A stretch of DNA of 64,000 nt from Mycolicibacterium flavescens (GTDB lineage: Bacteria > Actinomycetota > Actinomycetes > Mycobacteriales > Mycobacteriaceae), in NCBI GenBank assembly GCA_900637135.1, contig LR134353.1, forward strand, positions 2,170,001-2,234,000. The letters run 5' to 3'. A program made the position numbers and the translations under genes. The first letter of the stretch is position 1. The number at the start of each line of letters is the position of its first letter. The notes beneath the pieces are model-generated. The model was not told the origin of the DNA. It made no database searches and saw only the letters and a program-made list of their open reading frames with translations. Below are positions 1 through 10,000 of this stretch, in pieces.

Positions 1-105
1 CACCTCGGCCGGCTCCCAGAGGAAGTCGTCATCGGCGAGGGCGGCCAAGTGCAGGTCGGCCAGCGCCCACACGAGTTCGAACTGCCACTGGAGGTCGACG
101 GTCAC
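1..105 (-). CDS. DinB-like family protein, N-terminal part
   Basis: Only the first 35 codons lie in the window; the gene continues beyond position 1. Reading from the GTG at 105-103 gives a helical start that includes the segments WQFELVWALADLHLAAL and DDDFLWEPAEV. This resembles the first helix of DinB/MDMPI-fold proteins, small metal-dependent enzymes related to thiol-dependent transferases. The GTG overlaps the stop of the upstream thioesterase in a GTGA arrangement, so the two are probably co-translated. Family assignment rests on a short stretch and is tentative; substrate cannot be inferred. Confidence 0.55.
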   Translation of the reverse strand, partial: MTVDLQWQFELVWALADLHLAALADDDFLWEPAEV

Positions 106-899
106 GGGCGGCGCTGCACCAGCAGGGTCTGCGCCGAGGTGCCGATGAAGCCCTGCCGATCGAAGAGTTCGGCCGTGGTCACCCCGATGCCGTCGGGGCC
201 GATCGAGCCACGGGCGCGCACCGCGAAGTCGTCACCCGTCGGCAGGCGGTGCAGATGCACCGCGGTGTCGGTGTTCATGAACACGAACGACTCCGGGTCC
301 AACGCCGCACCTGCACCGTTGGCGCTGTCCACGACCATCGCGAGCCGCTGCAGCGCGGTCGTCGGCTCCGAATCAACAAGCGCGACAAGCGGACTCATCC
401 ACACCACGTGTCCGGTCTCGCCGGTCTCGGGTTGGCGCCGCCAGCTCACCGTCTCCAGGTAGCCTTTCGCGCCGACCCAGCCGTGCGGCACCTCCACGGC
501 GGTGCCCTCCACGAGTGGGGGATAGCGGTCGGTGGCCGCGTCGGCGGTGTCGCTGGTCGCCAACAGCCATGCCGTCACGCGGGCCACCGCGCGCCGTGTG
601 CCGTCGGGCCGGGTGTGGAGCATCTCGGCGGCCATCAGCGATATTCGCGCGCCCGGGCGTTCCAACCAAGCCCGGACCCGCACCTGCTCGACCGGAATCG
701 CCCCCAGGATGTCCAGAGTCAAGCGCCCGATGCGCAGTCCCGAGTCGCCGGCCAGCTCCTCGATGCGTTTGGTCATCAGCGCCAACGGCGGTGAGCCGTG
801 CTGGATTTCGGGATTCCAGTTGCTGCGGGTGCCGTCTGTGGACTCGAAGACCTCGAATTCGTCGTCGGTGCCCGTTCGGCGGTAGTGGCAATCGATCAA
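102..899 (-). CDS. TesB-like acyl-CoA thioesterase (double hotdog)
   Basis: A 265-residue protein that probably hydrolyses acyl-CoA thioesters in the cytoplasm. The N-terminal half contains the hotdog-type segment WNPEIQHGSPPLALMTKRIE, and the C-terminal half the second hotdog with MNTDTAVHLHRLPTGDDF. This is the layout of the actinobacterial thioesterase family called 4HBT_3 or TesB-like. The chosen start is TTG at 899, preceded by GGGAG about ten bases upstream; the open frame extends to 1136, but the extra residues are low-complexity Arg-rich shadow sequence. It is followed by the DinB-like gene with a 4-bp overlap. The acyl-chain preference is unknown. Confidence 0.75.
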   Translation of the reverse strand: MIDCHYRRTGTDDEFEVFESTDGTRSNWNPEIQHGSPPLALMTKRIEELAGDSGLRIGRLTLDILGAIPVEQVRVRAWLERPGARISLMAAEMLHTRPDGTRRAVARVTAWLLATSDTADAATDRYPPLVEGTAVEVPHGWVGAKGYLETVSWRRQPETGETGHVVWMSPLVALVDSEPTTALQRLAMVVDSANGAGAALDPESFVFMNTDTAVHLHRLPTGDDFAVRARGSIGPDGIGVTTAELFDRQGFIGTSAQTLLVQRRP

Positions 900-966
900 G
901 CCTCGACTCCCGCTCGTTCCGGTCCTCGCTGCGCTGCGATCCTCGCTCGCGGTCGCCTTCGTGCGA

Positions 967-1854
967 TCACGCCGCAGGCTCCGCCGCGCGCAGCACGATG
1001 TCCTCGGCGGTCGGCGACCCCTCGTCGGGGGCCTCGGGCCAACCCGGGTACGGCGGCGGGGTGCCGCCGAACACGGGGCAATGCGCGTGGTGGGCGCACC
1101 AGTCGCACATCGCCGACGGCTTCGGGCGGAAATCACCGGTGGCTCCGGCGTCCTGGATGGCTCGCCAGATGGCGGTCAGCGTCTTCTCGAACCGCGTCAA
1201 CTCGTTGAGGTCCGGGGTGTAGTCGAGGATCTGACCGTCGGCCAGGTACAGCAGCCGCAGCCGCGCAGGCAGCACGCCACGCGAACGCAGCAGCGCCACC
1301 GCGTAGAACTTCATCTGGAACATGGCCTTGAACTCCGCGAGCGCGCGCGCCTCGGGCGGCGCCTTGCCGGTCTTGTAATCGACCACCCGCAGCTCACCGG
1401 TCGAGGCGACGTCGATGCGATCGACGAAGCCGCGCAGCAGCGTCCCGTCCGCCAGTTCGACCTCGACGCGCTGCTCACAACTGTCCGGGTCGAAGCGGGT
1501 GGGATCCTCGAGCCGGTAATAGCCGGCCAGCAGGTCGCGCGCCTCCCTCAGCAGCGTGGCCCGCACCTCGGGGGCGAACTCGTCGGCGATGTCCGGGCGT
1601 TCGGCGACCACGCGGTCCCAGGCCGGCTCGACAAGCGTCATCGCGGTTTCCGGACCGCGGTGGGCGGCCGGCAGCGCGTACAGCTGCTCGAGTGCCGCGT
1701 GCACCACCGAACCGCGGACCTGGGCGACCGAGGACGGCTCCGGCAGCCGGTCGATCGCGCGGAAGCGGTACAGCAGCGGGCACTGCTTGAAGTCGGCGGC
1801 CCGCGAGGGCGACAGCGCCGGGCGCCGCGGCTTCTGCTCGCCCTGCTCGTTCAT
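967..1854 (-). CDS. RecB-family PD-(D/E)XK nuclease with Fe-S cluster
   Basis: A 295-residue single-domain exonuclease of the Cas4/AddB C-terminal type, equivalent by position to Rv2119. Visible nuclease residues are Asp145 in GFVDRID and the D159-Y160-K161 of VVDYKTGK, followed by a QxxxY-like segment (QMKFYA). Cys25 together with Cys250, Cys253 and Cys259 (CDWCAHHAHC) forms the one-plus-three pattern that binds a 4Fe-4S cluster in this family. It starts with ATG and is divergent from trmI with a 73-bp gap. A role in DNA end processing or repair is likely; no helicase partner lies beside it. Confidence 0.85.
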   Translation of the reverse strand: MNEQGEQKPRRPALSPSRAADFKQCPLLYRFRAIDRLPEPSSVAQVRGSVVHAALEQLYALPAAHRGPETAMTLVEPAWDRVVAERPDIADEFAPEVRATLLREARDLLAGYYRLEDPTRFDPDSCEQRVEVELADGTLLRGFVDRIDVASTGELRVVDYKTGKAPPEARALAEFKAMFQMKFYAVALLRSRGVLPARLRLLYLADGQILDYTPDLNELTRFEKTLTAIWRAIQDAGATGDFRPKPSAMCDWCAHHAHCPVFGGTPPPYPGWPEAPDEGSPTAEDIVLRAAEPAA

Positions 1855-1921
1855 AGCGCCAGCCTAAGACCGGTGTCCGACAACCCCGGTACCCACGGCG
1901 GCGCGTCTACTGGCAGGCTGA

Positions 1922-2761
<840 letters not shown>

Positions 2762-2820
2762 CCTTGACGGGTTGGTTACACGCACCAGGTGAGGGCGATC
2801 AACCAGCTAGGGCGCGATAG

Positions 2821-3117
2821 TCAGTCGTCGGTGCTGCGCCGCAGGCCGCGCCGGGCCGACAGCAGCTCGAACTCCGGGCGCGCGGCCACCAGACGTTCGG
2901 CGGCGTCGAGCACCTCGACGACATGCCCACGGTCGGCGGCCACCAGAGCCACCCCGACGTTGGCCCGCCGGTGCAGTTCCTGGGCGCCGGTTTCGGCGGC
3001 CGAGACGGCGAATCGGCGATGCAGTTCGGCGATTACCGGCCGGATCGCCGAGCGCTTCTGCTTGAGCGAGCGCACGTCGCCGAGCAGCAGGTCGAATTCG
3101 AGCCAACCGATCCACAT
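2821..3117 (-). CDS. DUF503 family protein
   Basis: A 98-residue protein starting MWIGWLEFDLLLGDVRSLK, typical of the small DUF503 family (Rv2117-like, about 97 residues). DUF503 proteins form a ferredoxin-like fold and have no established function; in many bacteria they sit near ribosome-maturation genes. An in-frame start at 3174 would add 19 Arg-rich residues overlapping the lppK-like gene, so the internal ATG at 3117 is preferred. It follows the lppK-like stop by only 7 bases and is probably in the same transcript. Confidence 0.82.
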   Translation of the reverse strand: MWIGWLEFDLLLGDVRSLKQKRSAIRPVIAELHRRFAVSAAETGAQELHRRANVGVALVAADRGHVVEVLDAAERLVAARPEFELLSARRGLRRSTDD

Positions 3118-3124
3118 CGGCGGC

Positions 3125-3670
3125 TCACGGCGTCGGTGTCGGCGTTGGGGCCGGACCGAGCTGCAACAGCGCATCGGTCGTCGAACGGGTCAGCTGCCAA
3201 TGGTTGTCGGCGAAGCGGAACTGCATCGGGAACGTGAACTCGCCCGCCGCCGGGTTGGCGGTCCGCACGGTGACCATCGCCTGAACGACACCGTCCGCGC
3301 CGTCGGACCACGTCAGATCCTTGGCCTCGAACGTCGCCGGTGCGTAGCCGCCGTCGCGCAGCGCGACGGCGAACTTGTCCATCGATTCACCGTCGGCCGC
3401 GGTGGCGTCCTCGATCAGGTGGAGCTTCTCGGCCCCGGGAACGTTGGCGTCGGCGATGCGCGCCAGCACGTCGGTGAGCGCCTCGGGAGGCGGCAGGGGT
3501 GCGCTCGTCGCCCCCGGGTCCGGCGGCTGCACCGTCGGCGACGTCGCGACCGGCGGCTCGGTCGCCGCGGGGGATTCGGTTGCCGGTTCGTCGGCGCCAC
3601 ATCCGCAAAGCCCGAGCGCCGCCGCTAACGCGACGGCGCTCAGGACTGCGAAACGGTTGGTGCGGCGCAC
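3125..3670 (-). CDS. lppK: LppK-like MTB12-family lipoprotein
   Basis: A 181-residue exported protein. The N terminus has Arg residues, a hydrophobic stretch (FAVLSAVALAAALGL) and C22-G-C24, a plausible lipobox although the residue at -3 is unusual. A Pro/Thr-rich linker leads into a domain with ALTDVLARIADANVPG and FTFPMQFRFADNHWQLT, the fold of the MTB12/CFP-2 low-molecular-weight antigens. Position and sequence match my memory of Rv2116 (lppK). It lies 7 bases downstream of a second MTB12-type gene, so the two look like tandem duplicates in one operon. Function is unknown. Confidence 0.8.
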   Translation of the reverse strand: MRRTNRFAVLSAVALAAALGLCGCGADEPATESPAATEPPVATSPTVQPPDPGATSAPLPPPEALTDVLARIADANVPGAEKLHLIEDATAADGESMDKFAVALRDGGYAPATFEAKDLTWSDGADGVVQAMVTVRTANPAAGEFTFPMQFRFADNHWQLTRSTTDALLQLGPAPTPTPTP

Positions 3671-3677
3671 CGGGCTC

Positions 3678-4169
3678 CTAGCCGACGGCGGACAGCAGCG
3701 CCATCAGCGACTGCTTGGCCATCTGCCAGCCGGTCGGGCTCGGGCCGGGCACGAACTGGATGTTCTGGCTGGCCGTGCCGCCGGTGGCGGCGGTCGCGGT
3801 GACATCGGCCGACACGACGGGGCCGTTCTGGTCGATGTTGGCCACCGAGAAGCTCAACGGGAACTTGCCTTCGGCGGCCGCCTCACGAAGCTTGGTGTCG
3901 GCAACGCGGCTCTCGATGCGCCCGATGCCACCCTGGATGTACGGCGCTTTGCTGGCGGCCGTGCCGGACGTGCCGAGCGCCTGCAGCGTCTGCAGAAGCG
4001 CGCCTTCGAGTTCGGGAGCCGGGGCCTGCGGCATCGGGATGTCCCAAACGACCGGGGTGACGGTCGGTGCGGCGGCTACGTTGGAGGATGCAATGGACGT
4101 CACACCTGCCGCAGCACCGCCGACAACAGCAACCGCTGCGACGCCGGTAACGAGGGCTTTCAGGGTCAC
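3678..4169 (-). CDS. MTB12-type secreted low-molecular-weight antigen
   Basis: A 163-residue protein with a Sec-type signal peptide (MTLKALVTGVAAVAVVGGAAAG, cleavage probably after an Ala in the VAAAP region). The mature domain includes IPMPQAPAPELEGALLQTLQALGT and FVPGPSPTGWQMAKQSLMALL, typical of MTB12/CFP-2. No lipobox Cys is present, unlike its tandem neighbour lppK. It is divergent from mpa, with a shared 145-bp control region at 4170-4314. The molecular role of the family is not established. Confidence 0.8.
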   Translation of the reverse strand: MTLKALVTGVAAVAVVGGAAAGVTSIASSNVAAAPTVTPVVWDIPMPQAPAPELEGALLQTLQALGTSGTAASKAPYIQGGIGRIESRVADTKLREAAAEGKFPLSFSVANIDQNGPVVSADVTATAATGGTASQNIQFVPGPSPTGWQMAKQSLMALLSAVG

Positions 4170-4314
4170 GATTTTCCTTTCGATCGGACCAACACATCAG
4201 AGAGGTTAACAGTGGTGCAGGTGTGTCGAATTGCTACACCGCACACAAAGGCTGAATCGCCGGTAGCTTTGAAGTTGTTACTGCACCAACTTTCGGTGCG
4301 GGGAGGGGCGCAAT

Positions 4315-6156
4315 ATGAGTGAATCAGACCGTTCTGACGCTTTCGCAGAGGGTTTTGACGCCCGAGGATCCGGCCTGTCCAGTGAGGACGCGGCCGAGCT
4401 CGAGGAGCTCCGCCGGGAGGCTGCCGTCTTGCGAGAGCAGTTGGAGAACGCGGTCGGGCCCCTGAGTGGGTTGCGCAGCGCCCGAGATGTTCACCAGCTC
4501 GAGGCGCGCATCGACTCCCTCGCCGCCCGCAACACCAAGCTGATGGAGACCCTCAAAGAGGCCCGTCAGCAGCTGCTCGCATTGCGCGAAGAGGTCGACC
4601 GCCTGGGCCAGCCGCCGAGCGGATACGGCGTACTGCTCGGCGTCCAGGACGATGAAACCGTCGACGTGTTCACGTCCGGGCGCAAGATGCGGCTGACGTG
4701 CTCGCCGAACATCGACACCAAGTCGCTCAAGCAGGGCCAGACCGTCCGCCTCAACGAGGCCCTGACGGTCGTGGAGGCCGGCAACTTCGAAGCGGTCGGC
4801 GAGATCAGCACGCTGCGCGAGATCCTCTCCGACGGACACCGCGCGCTGGTGGTCGGGCACGCCGACGAGGAGCGCATCGTCTGGCTCGCCGAGCCGCTGG
4901 TGGCGGCCGAGGACCTGCCGGAGCGCTACGACGACGACCTGAACGACGACACCCGTCCGCGAAAGCTGCGCCCGGGGGACTCGCTGCTGGTCGACACCAA
5001 GGCCGGATATGCGTTCGAGCGCATTCCCAAGGCCGAGGTCGAGGACCTCGTGCTCGAAGAGGTGCCCGACGTCAGCTACAACGACATCGGCGGCCTGGGT
5101 CGCCAGATCGAGCAGATCCGCGACGCCGTCGAACTGCCGTTCCTGCACAAGGAGCTGTACCGGGAGTACTCACTGCGCCCGCCCAAGGGTGTGCTGCTCT
5201 ACGGTCCGCCCGGTTGCGGTAAGACGCTGATCGCCAAGGCAGTGGCCAACTCGCTGGCCAAGAAGATGGCCGAGGTGCGTGGCGACGACGCCCGCGAGGC
5301 GAAGAGCTACTTCCTCAACATCAAGGGCCCGGAGCTGTTGAACAAGTTCGTCGGTGAGACCGAGCGTCACATCCGGTTGATCTTCCAGCGCGCGCGAGAG
5401 AAGGCGTCCGAAGGCACCCCGGTGATCGTGTTCTTCGACGAGATGGACTCGATCTTCCGCACCCGTGGCACCGGTGTGAGCTCCGATGTGGAGACGACGG
5501 TTGTGCCGCAGCTGCTTTCGGAGATCGACGGCGTCGAGGGGCTGGAGAACGTCATCGTCATCGGCGCCTCCAACCGCGAGGACATGATCGATCCGGCGAT
5601 CCTGCGGCCCGGCCGCCTGGACGTCAAGATCAAGATCGAGCGGCCGGATGCCGAAGCGGCCCAAGACATCTTCAGCAAGTACCTCACCGAAGAACTGCCG
5701 GTCAACGAGGACGACCTCGCGGAGTTCGACGGCGACCGCTCGCTGACGATCAAGGCGATGATCGAGAAGGTTGTCGACCGGATGTACGCCGAGATCGACG
5801 ACAACCGCTTCCTCGAGGTGACCTACGCCAACGGCGACAAAGAGGTCATGTACTTCAAGGACTTCAACTCCGGTGCGATGATCCAAAACGTCGTCGACCG
5901 GGCCAAGAAGTACGCGATCAAGTCGGTGCTGGAGACCGGCAGCAAGGGTCTGCGGATCCAGCATCTGCTGGACTCGATCGTCGACGAGTTCGCCGAGAAC
6001 GAGGACCTGCCCAACACCACCAATCCCGATGACTGGGCACGGATCTCGGGCAAGAAGGGCGAGCGGATCGTCTACATCCGCACGTTGGTCACCGGCAAGA
6101 GCTCGTCGGCCAGCCGGGCTATTGATACCGAGTCCAACCTGGGTCAGTACCTGTAG
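4315..6156 (+). CDS. mpa: Mycobacterial proteasomal AAA ATPase Mpa (ARC)
   Basis: A 613-residue hexameric ATPase that recognises Pup, unfolds pupylated proteins and feeds them into the 20S proteasome. In order: an N-terminal coiled coil (about residues 20-95, [17 protein letters not shown]), double OB domains, and one AAA domain with Walker A GPPGCGKT (297-304), Walker B with D375-E376 (FFDEMDSIF) and the Arg-rich [16 protein letters not shown] segment. The C terminus ends GQYL, the tail with a penultimate Tyr that docks into the proteasome alpha ring. The ATG at 4315 is preceded by a strong GGGGAGGGG ribosome-binding site. It stands apart from dop-pup-prcBA by the accessory block downstream. 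Confidence 0.98.
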   Translation: MSESDRSDAFAEGFDARGSGLSSEDAAELEELRREAAVLREQLENAVGPLSGLRSARDVHQLEARIDSLAARNTKLMETLKEARQQLLALREEVDRLGQPPSGYGVLLGVQDDETVDVFTSGRKMRLTCSPNIDTKSLKQGQTVRLNEALTVVEAGNFEAVGEISTLREILSDGHRALVVGHADEERIVWLAEPLVAAEDLPERYDDDLNDDTRPRKLRPGDSLLVDTKAGYAFERIPKAEVEDLVLEEVPDVSYNDIGGLGRQIEQIRDAVELPFLHKELYREYSLRPPKGVLLYGPPGCGKTLIAKAVANSLAKKMAEVRGDDAREAKSYFLNIKGPELLNKFVGETERHIRLIFQRAREKASEGTPVIVFFDEMDSIFRTRGTGVSSDVETTVVPQLLSEIDGVEGLENVIVIGASNREDMIDPAILRPGRLDVKIKIERPDAEAAQDIFSKYLTEELPVNEDDLAEFDGDRSLTIKAMIEKVVDRMYAEIDDNRFLEVTYANGDKEVMYFKDFNSGAMIQNVVDRAKKYAIKSVLETGSKGLRIQHLLDSIVDEFAENEDLPNTTNPDDWARISGKKGERIVYIRTLVTGKSSSASRAIDTESNLGQYL

Positions 6157-6174
6157 CCCACCTCCGCTTTCTTC

Positions 6175-6236
6175 CGCGAGCGGGCGTGTCTGCACACAAC
6201 CCGCCGCGGTTGTGCAGCAATTCGCGCACGCTCGCG
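6175..6236. repeat. 62-bp palindromic dispersed repeat, copy 1
   Basis: Begins CGCGAGCGGGCG and ends CGCACGCTCGCG, so the outer arms are inverted repeats with one mismatch. An inner hairpin CACAACC-cgccgc-GGTTGTG sits between them. The same 62-bp layout recurs at 50858-50919 and 61925-61986, with a partial inverted copy ending at 50984. It lies between mpa and the next gene and could act as a transcript-end structure. I do not recognise a name for the family. Confidence 0.75.
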
Positions 6237-6260
6237 CCCGTCGAGCGCTACCGTCGCGTC

Positions 6261-6887
6261 ATGTCTGCGGACGAGCTGTCGGTCACCGACGGCGTTTTCG
6301 GCAAGCGGTACGGCGAAGTGCTGCTCGTCAAATCCACGCCGTCCGGCGCCGAGGCCACGGTGTACAACACGTTTCCGCTCAACGACTGCCCGGCCGACTT
6401 GTGGAACGCGCTCGACGCGAAGGCGATCGCCCAGGAGAACGGCGCGGTGGCCACACTGCTCAACGGGCCGCGGTACTGGCTGATGAGCAGCATCGGTAAG
6501 AGAGGCCGGGAGACATTGGAGCGCAAGAGCTTCGGTGGTATCGAGATGCTGCGGCAAGCCACCGTCAAGCTCGCGTCGATGAACCCCGCTCCGTATCAAC
6601 TGAACCGGGTGGACCGGAAGGCGGTCTTCACCTTCGATGCGGGCCGCGAGATCTACGAACTCGTCGACCCGGACGGCCGGTGCTGGGTCATGCAGACGTT
6701 CAGCCAGACGGTCGACCCGTCGCTCACGCTGGGAGACCTTCCCGGCCTTGCCGAAAGGCTGTCGCTACCCGATGGCTGGTCGTATCGGGCGCGCACGCCG
6801 ACATCGCCGCTCGTCGTCGACACCGCCACCGAGGACGCCTGCGTGACGCAGGACGATCTCGCCAACAGCTACTCGTTGCAGACGTAG
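6261..6887 (+). CDS. Conserved hypothetical protein (208 aa)
   Basis: I do not recognise this family. The ATG at 6261 begins MSADELSVTDGVFGKRYGEV; an upstream in-frame ATG at 6186 would run through the palindromic repeat and is rejected. The protein is soluble, with no signal peptide or membrane segment, and carries LNGPRYWLMSSIGKRG and REIYELVDPDGRCWVMQTFSQ. It looks like a compact alpha/beta protein of the kind often annotated only as hypothetical in mycobacteria. It lies just after mpa, with the repeat between, and before the TIR-containing gene; no functional link is evident. Confidence 0.7.
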   Translation: MSADELSVTDGVFGKRYGEVLLVKSTPSGAEATVYNTFPLNDCPADLWNALDAKAIAQENGAVATLLNGPRYWLMSSIGKRGRETLERKSFGGIEMLRQATVKLASMNPAPYQLNRVDRKAVFTFDAGREIYELVDPDGRCWVMQTFSQTVDPSLTLGDLPGLAERLSLPDGWSYRARTPTSPLVVDTATEDACVTQDDLANSYSLQT

Positions 6888-7098
6888 AAAGCGTGGGCTA
6901 TCTACGCACTCCCCTGCGCATTGGTAGTGCGAGACCATCTTCGTGTCTAAATTGGGACTGCCGCGCGTGAATCGTTGAGACCCAATGTAATTGCTGTCGC
7001 AAGCTTCGCCGAGGGGCGACACTGCGCAATCAGGCCGCGTGGGTGCCGTAGGTCGTTATGCTGCGAGTTACGCTCCGATCTAGCTCAGGGAGCCCAGC

Positions 7099-10000
7099 GT
7101 GGTCACAGTATTCGTCAGCTGCTCGTCCCTCGACGAGAGCGTGGTCGACTCTCTGCTTGCCGATGTCCGCCAAGCCAGGATGCAGGCGTGGCCCACCACG
7201 GCCTCTCAACGCGACGACGCTCGGTGGACGACCATCCTCAAGCAGATTCGTCACTCCGAGGTGTTCGTTCTCGCCGTCTCGAACCAGGCGCTGAATTCCG
7301 AACGCTGCCGCGCCGAACTCGCCTACGCCAAGACCCTCGGGTTGCCGGTCCTGCCGGTTCAGGTCGGTGAGGTTTCCGGCTATCAGGGCGAACAGATCTC
7401 GAATACGCACATGATCGACTACCGCGAACCGTCGCGACGTTGCGGCATCGACCTCGTCTCCGCTCTACACGAGAACGCCTGCGAGCGTCGGGAGCTGCCA
7501 GACCCGCTACCACAGCCGCCTCCCATGCCGCGTGAGTACCTGCATCGATTGGACGCTCAGGTGCACGATGAAGCCGGTTTGACGCCGTCCGATCAACTGG
7601 AGCTCCTGCTCGAATTGCGTGCCGCCAGTGATGAAGAAGCCCCGACGACGCAGCACGACATTCATCGCCTGTTAAGCGCGCTGCGCAATCGCGACGACGT
7701 CACGCTCAAGGTCGCCGTCGAGATCGACAGCATCCTGGCAGACATGCCCCCACCAACGAAATATGCGGGCGAATCGGCCCGGCCCGATTCGACTGCTGAC
7801 CCTAGTTCGGTGATAGCCGAGTTGTTCGGACTCGAACGTGATTACCGCATCGCACCCACCGTCGCCGCCGCGGGAACGCCGCTGTTCGACCCCGTCACCT
7901 CCGCCGCCGTCGAGGATCCATCGGGTGACGACGAGCATGTCGGAATCGATGACCTCCTTGAGCGCGCTGTCGCAGCTATCAACCGCGGTGACCGGGAGGC
8001 GGCGTCGGCTCTGGTCGAACAGGTGCTTGCAGTCGATGACGGAAACATCGACGCTGAGGATCTTCTCACCGCTCCTCCCGATGCGGGTGAGATACGGCGC
8101 CTGACAATTCTTTTCGCGGATCTTGTCGATTCGACGGTGTTGTCCACGCGGGTTGAGCCCGAGACGTATCGGCTGCTAGTGGGCCGCTATCGCGAACAGG
8201 TTCTTCGTATCGTAGACCGCTACGAAGGCCACGTGGGTTCAACAAAGGGCGACGGTCTCCTCGTGGTGTTCGGCTACCCAACGGCTCACGAGAACGATGT
8301 GCGCCGTGCAGTACAGGCCGGTCTTGAGATCACCCGGGAGGTCAGCCGCCTGAGCGAGCAAGCGGAGCGCCGTTTCGGTCTGCAGGTGAATGTACGAGTC
8401 GGCGTGCATCGCGGTGTCGTGTACCTCGACACGGCTCAAGACGACGTCTACGGGCTCGCGGCGAATCTGGCAGCACGAGTGTCAGGTCTGGCCGCGCCGG
8501 GCACCCTCGTCGTCTCGGACGCAGTAGAGCCGTTGATCAAGGCGGAGTTCCAAGTCGAGGAACTGGCTCCCGCACCCGTCAAGGGCGTCGAGGAGTTGAT
8601 CCGGCACTACCGCGTCGTCGGTGAGCGACAGACCACTTCGAGTGGTCAATCAGGGCCGGTTGTCGGTCGCGATCGCGAACTCGCTCGGCTCGAGAAAAGC
8701 TGGGCCCGAGCAAAAGCTGGGACACTGACGACGCCCGGGGTGACCTTCCGCGGGGAGGCCGGGATCGGAAAGTCGCGACTCGCGGCGGCCGCAACCAATC
8801 TCGTCAGGCGAGACGGTGGGAGGGTCGTCGAGCTGGTGGGTTCACCGTTCCATCCTGACGCCGGGTTGCATCCGGTCCGTGCCCTGCTCGAGGGCCATTG
8901 TGGCATCGACCGCCAGACCGACGCCGCGCAGCGACTCAGCAGGCTGCATGACGAGATCGCGGCCCTTTCACTGGATCCCGAAGCCGTTGCTCCGCTTCTT
9001 GCGCCGGTCCTCGGCATCGCACCGGAGCACGGATACCGTCCGGTGCCCGCAGAAGGCCGAAAGCTACAAGAGATGATCAACGACGCCGTGGAGGGTTATC
9101 TCCGAGCTTGCTTTGGAGAAGCACCTGGCCTGCTGCTCGCTGAGGACGCGCACTGGTTCGACAGTTCCACGCTCGAGGTGCTCGGACAGGTGCTCGGCGG
9201 CGCTGAGGGGCGGCTCCTGGTAGTGATCACCGGGCGCGACGGTACCTGGCTGGATCCGCAATGGCAGGTCAAACTTTTCGACCTCAAGCCGTTGAGCGAC
9301 GCAGAGACGGATGAACTCATCCAGACTCTCAATCCCGGCGTGACCGCAGAACAATGTGCCTCTGTGCGCCGCCGATGTGACGGAGTGCCCTTCTACATCG
9401 AACAAGTGGTGGCCGGGCTTACGTCATCTGCTGGAGCAGACGACCTGTCCCAGGTGCCTGACCCGCTCTACGAACCGCTTTTCGCACGGTTGCTCTCGGC
9501 GCCGAACGTGGTGCCGGTGGTCGAAGCGGCCGCGGTCATCGGTCGCCACGTAGATCGCAGCCTGCTGTGCGCTGTGACATCTCTGGACGAGGATGAGGTA
9601 GACGACGTTCTCGACGAGCTCGAAAAAGCACGAGTCATTGAGCCGCACGGGATATCCGAATTCCGGTTCCGCCACGAGTTGCTGCGCGAGGTGGCAGCCG
9701 AGTTGGCGCCGCCGAGCGTGCGGCGAGGTTTGCACGCCAAGATCGCCGACGAGCTGATCGAGCAAGCGGCGGGTGAGCCGGACTGGCGTCTGGTCGCCGC
9801 CCACTACCGACACGCCGAACGACACACCGACGCGGCTTCGGCCTTCCAGAAGGCATCCGCGGATGCGCGCCTGCGGGGTGCGCTCGGCGAGGCACGGTCC
9901 CACCTGGGGCATGCGCTCGAGGAACTCGGCAAGTGCCCACCGAGCACGCATCGTGATCGCCTGGAGATAGCGCCCCGGCTCGTGCGCGGGTTTCTCGCAT

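Noticed and set aside
900..966. Repeat-like GCGAGCGAGGATCGC tract between the thioesterase and RecB-like genes
   Set aside because: It recalls the sequence before pafC (22231-22262), but similarity is short and explained by GC-rich, Arg-like composition; it does not fit the 62-bp repeat family.
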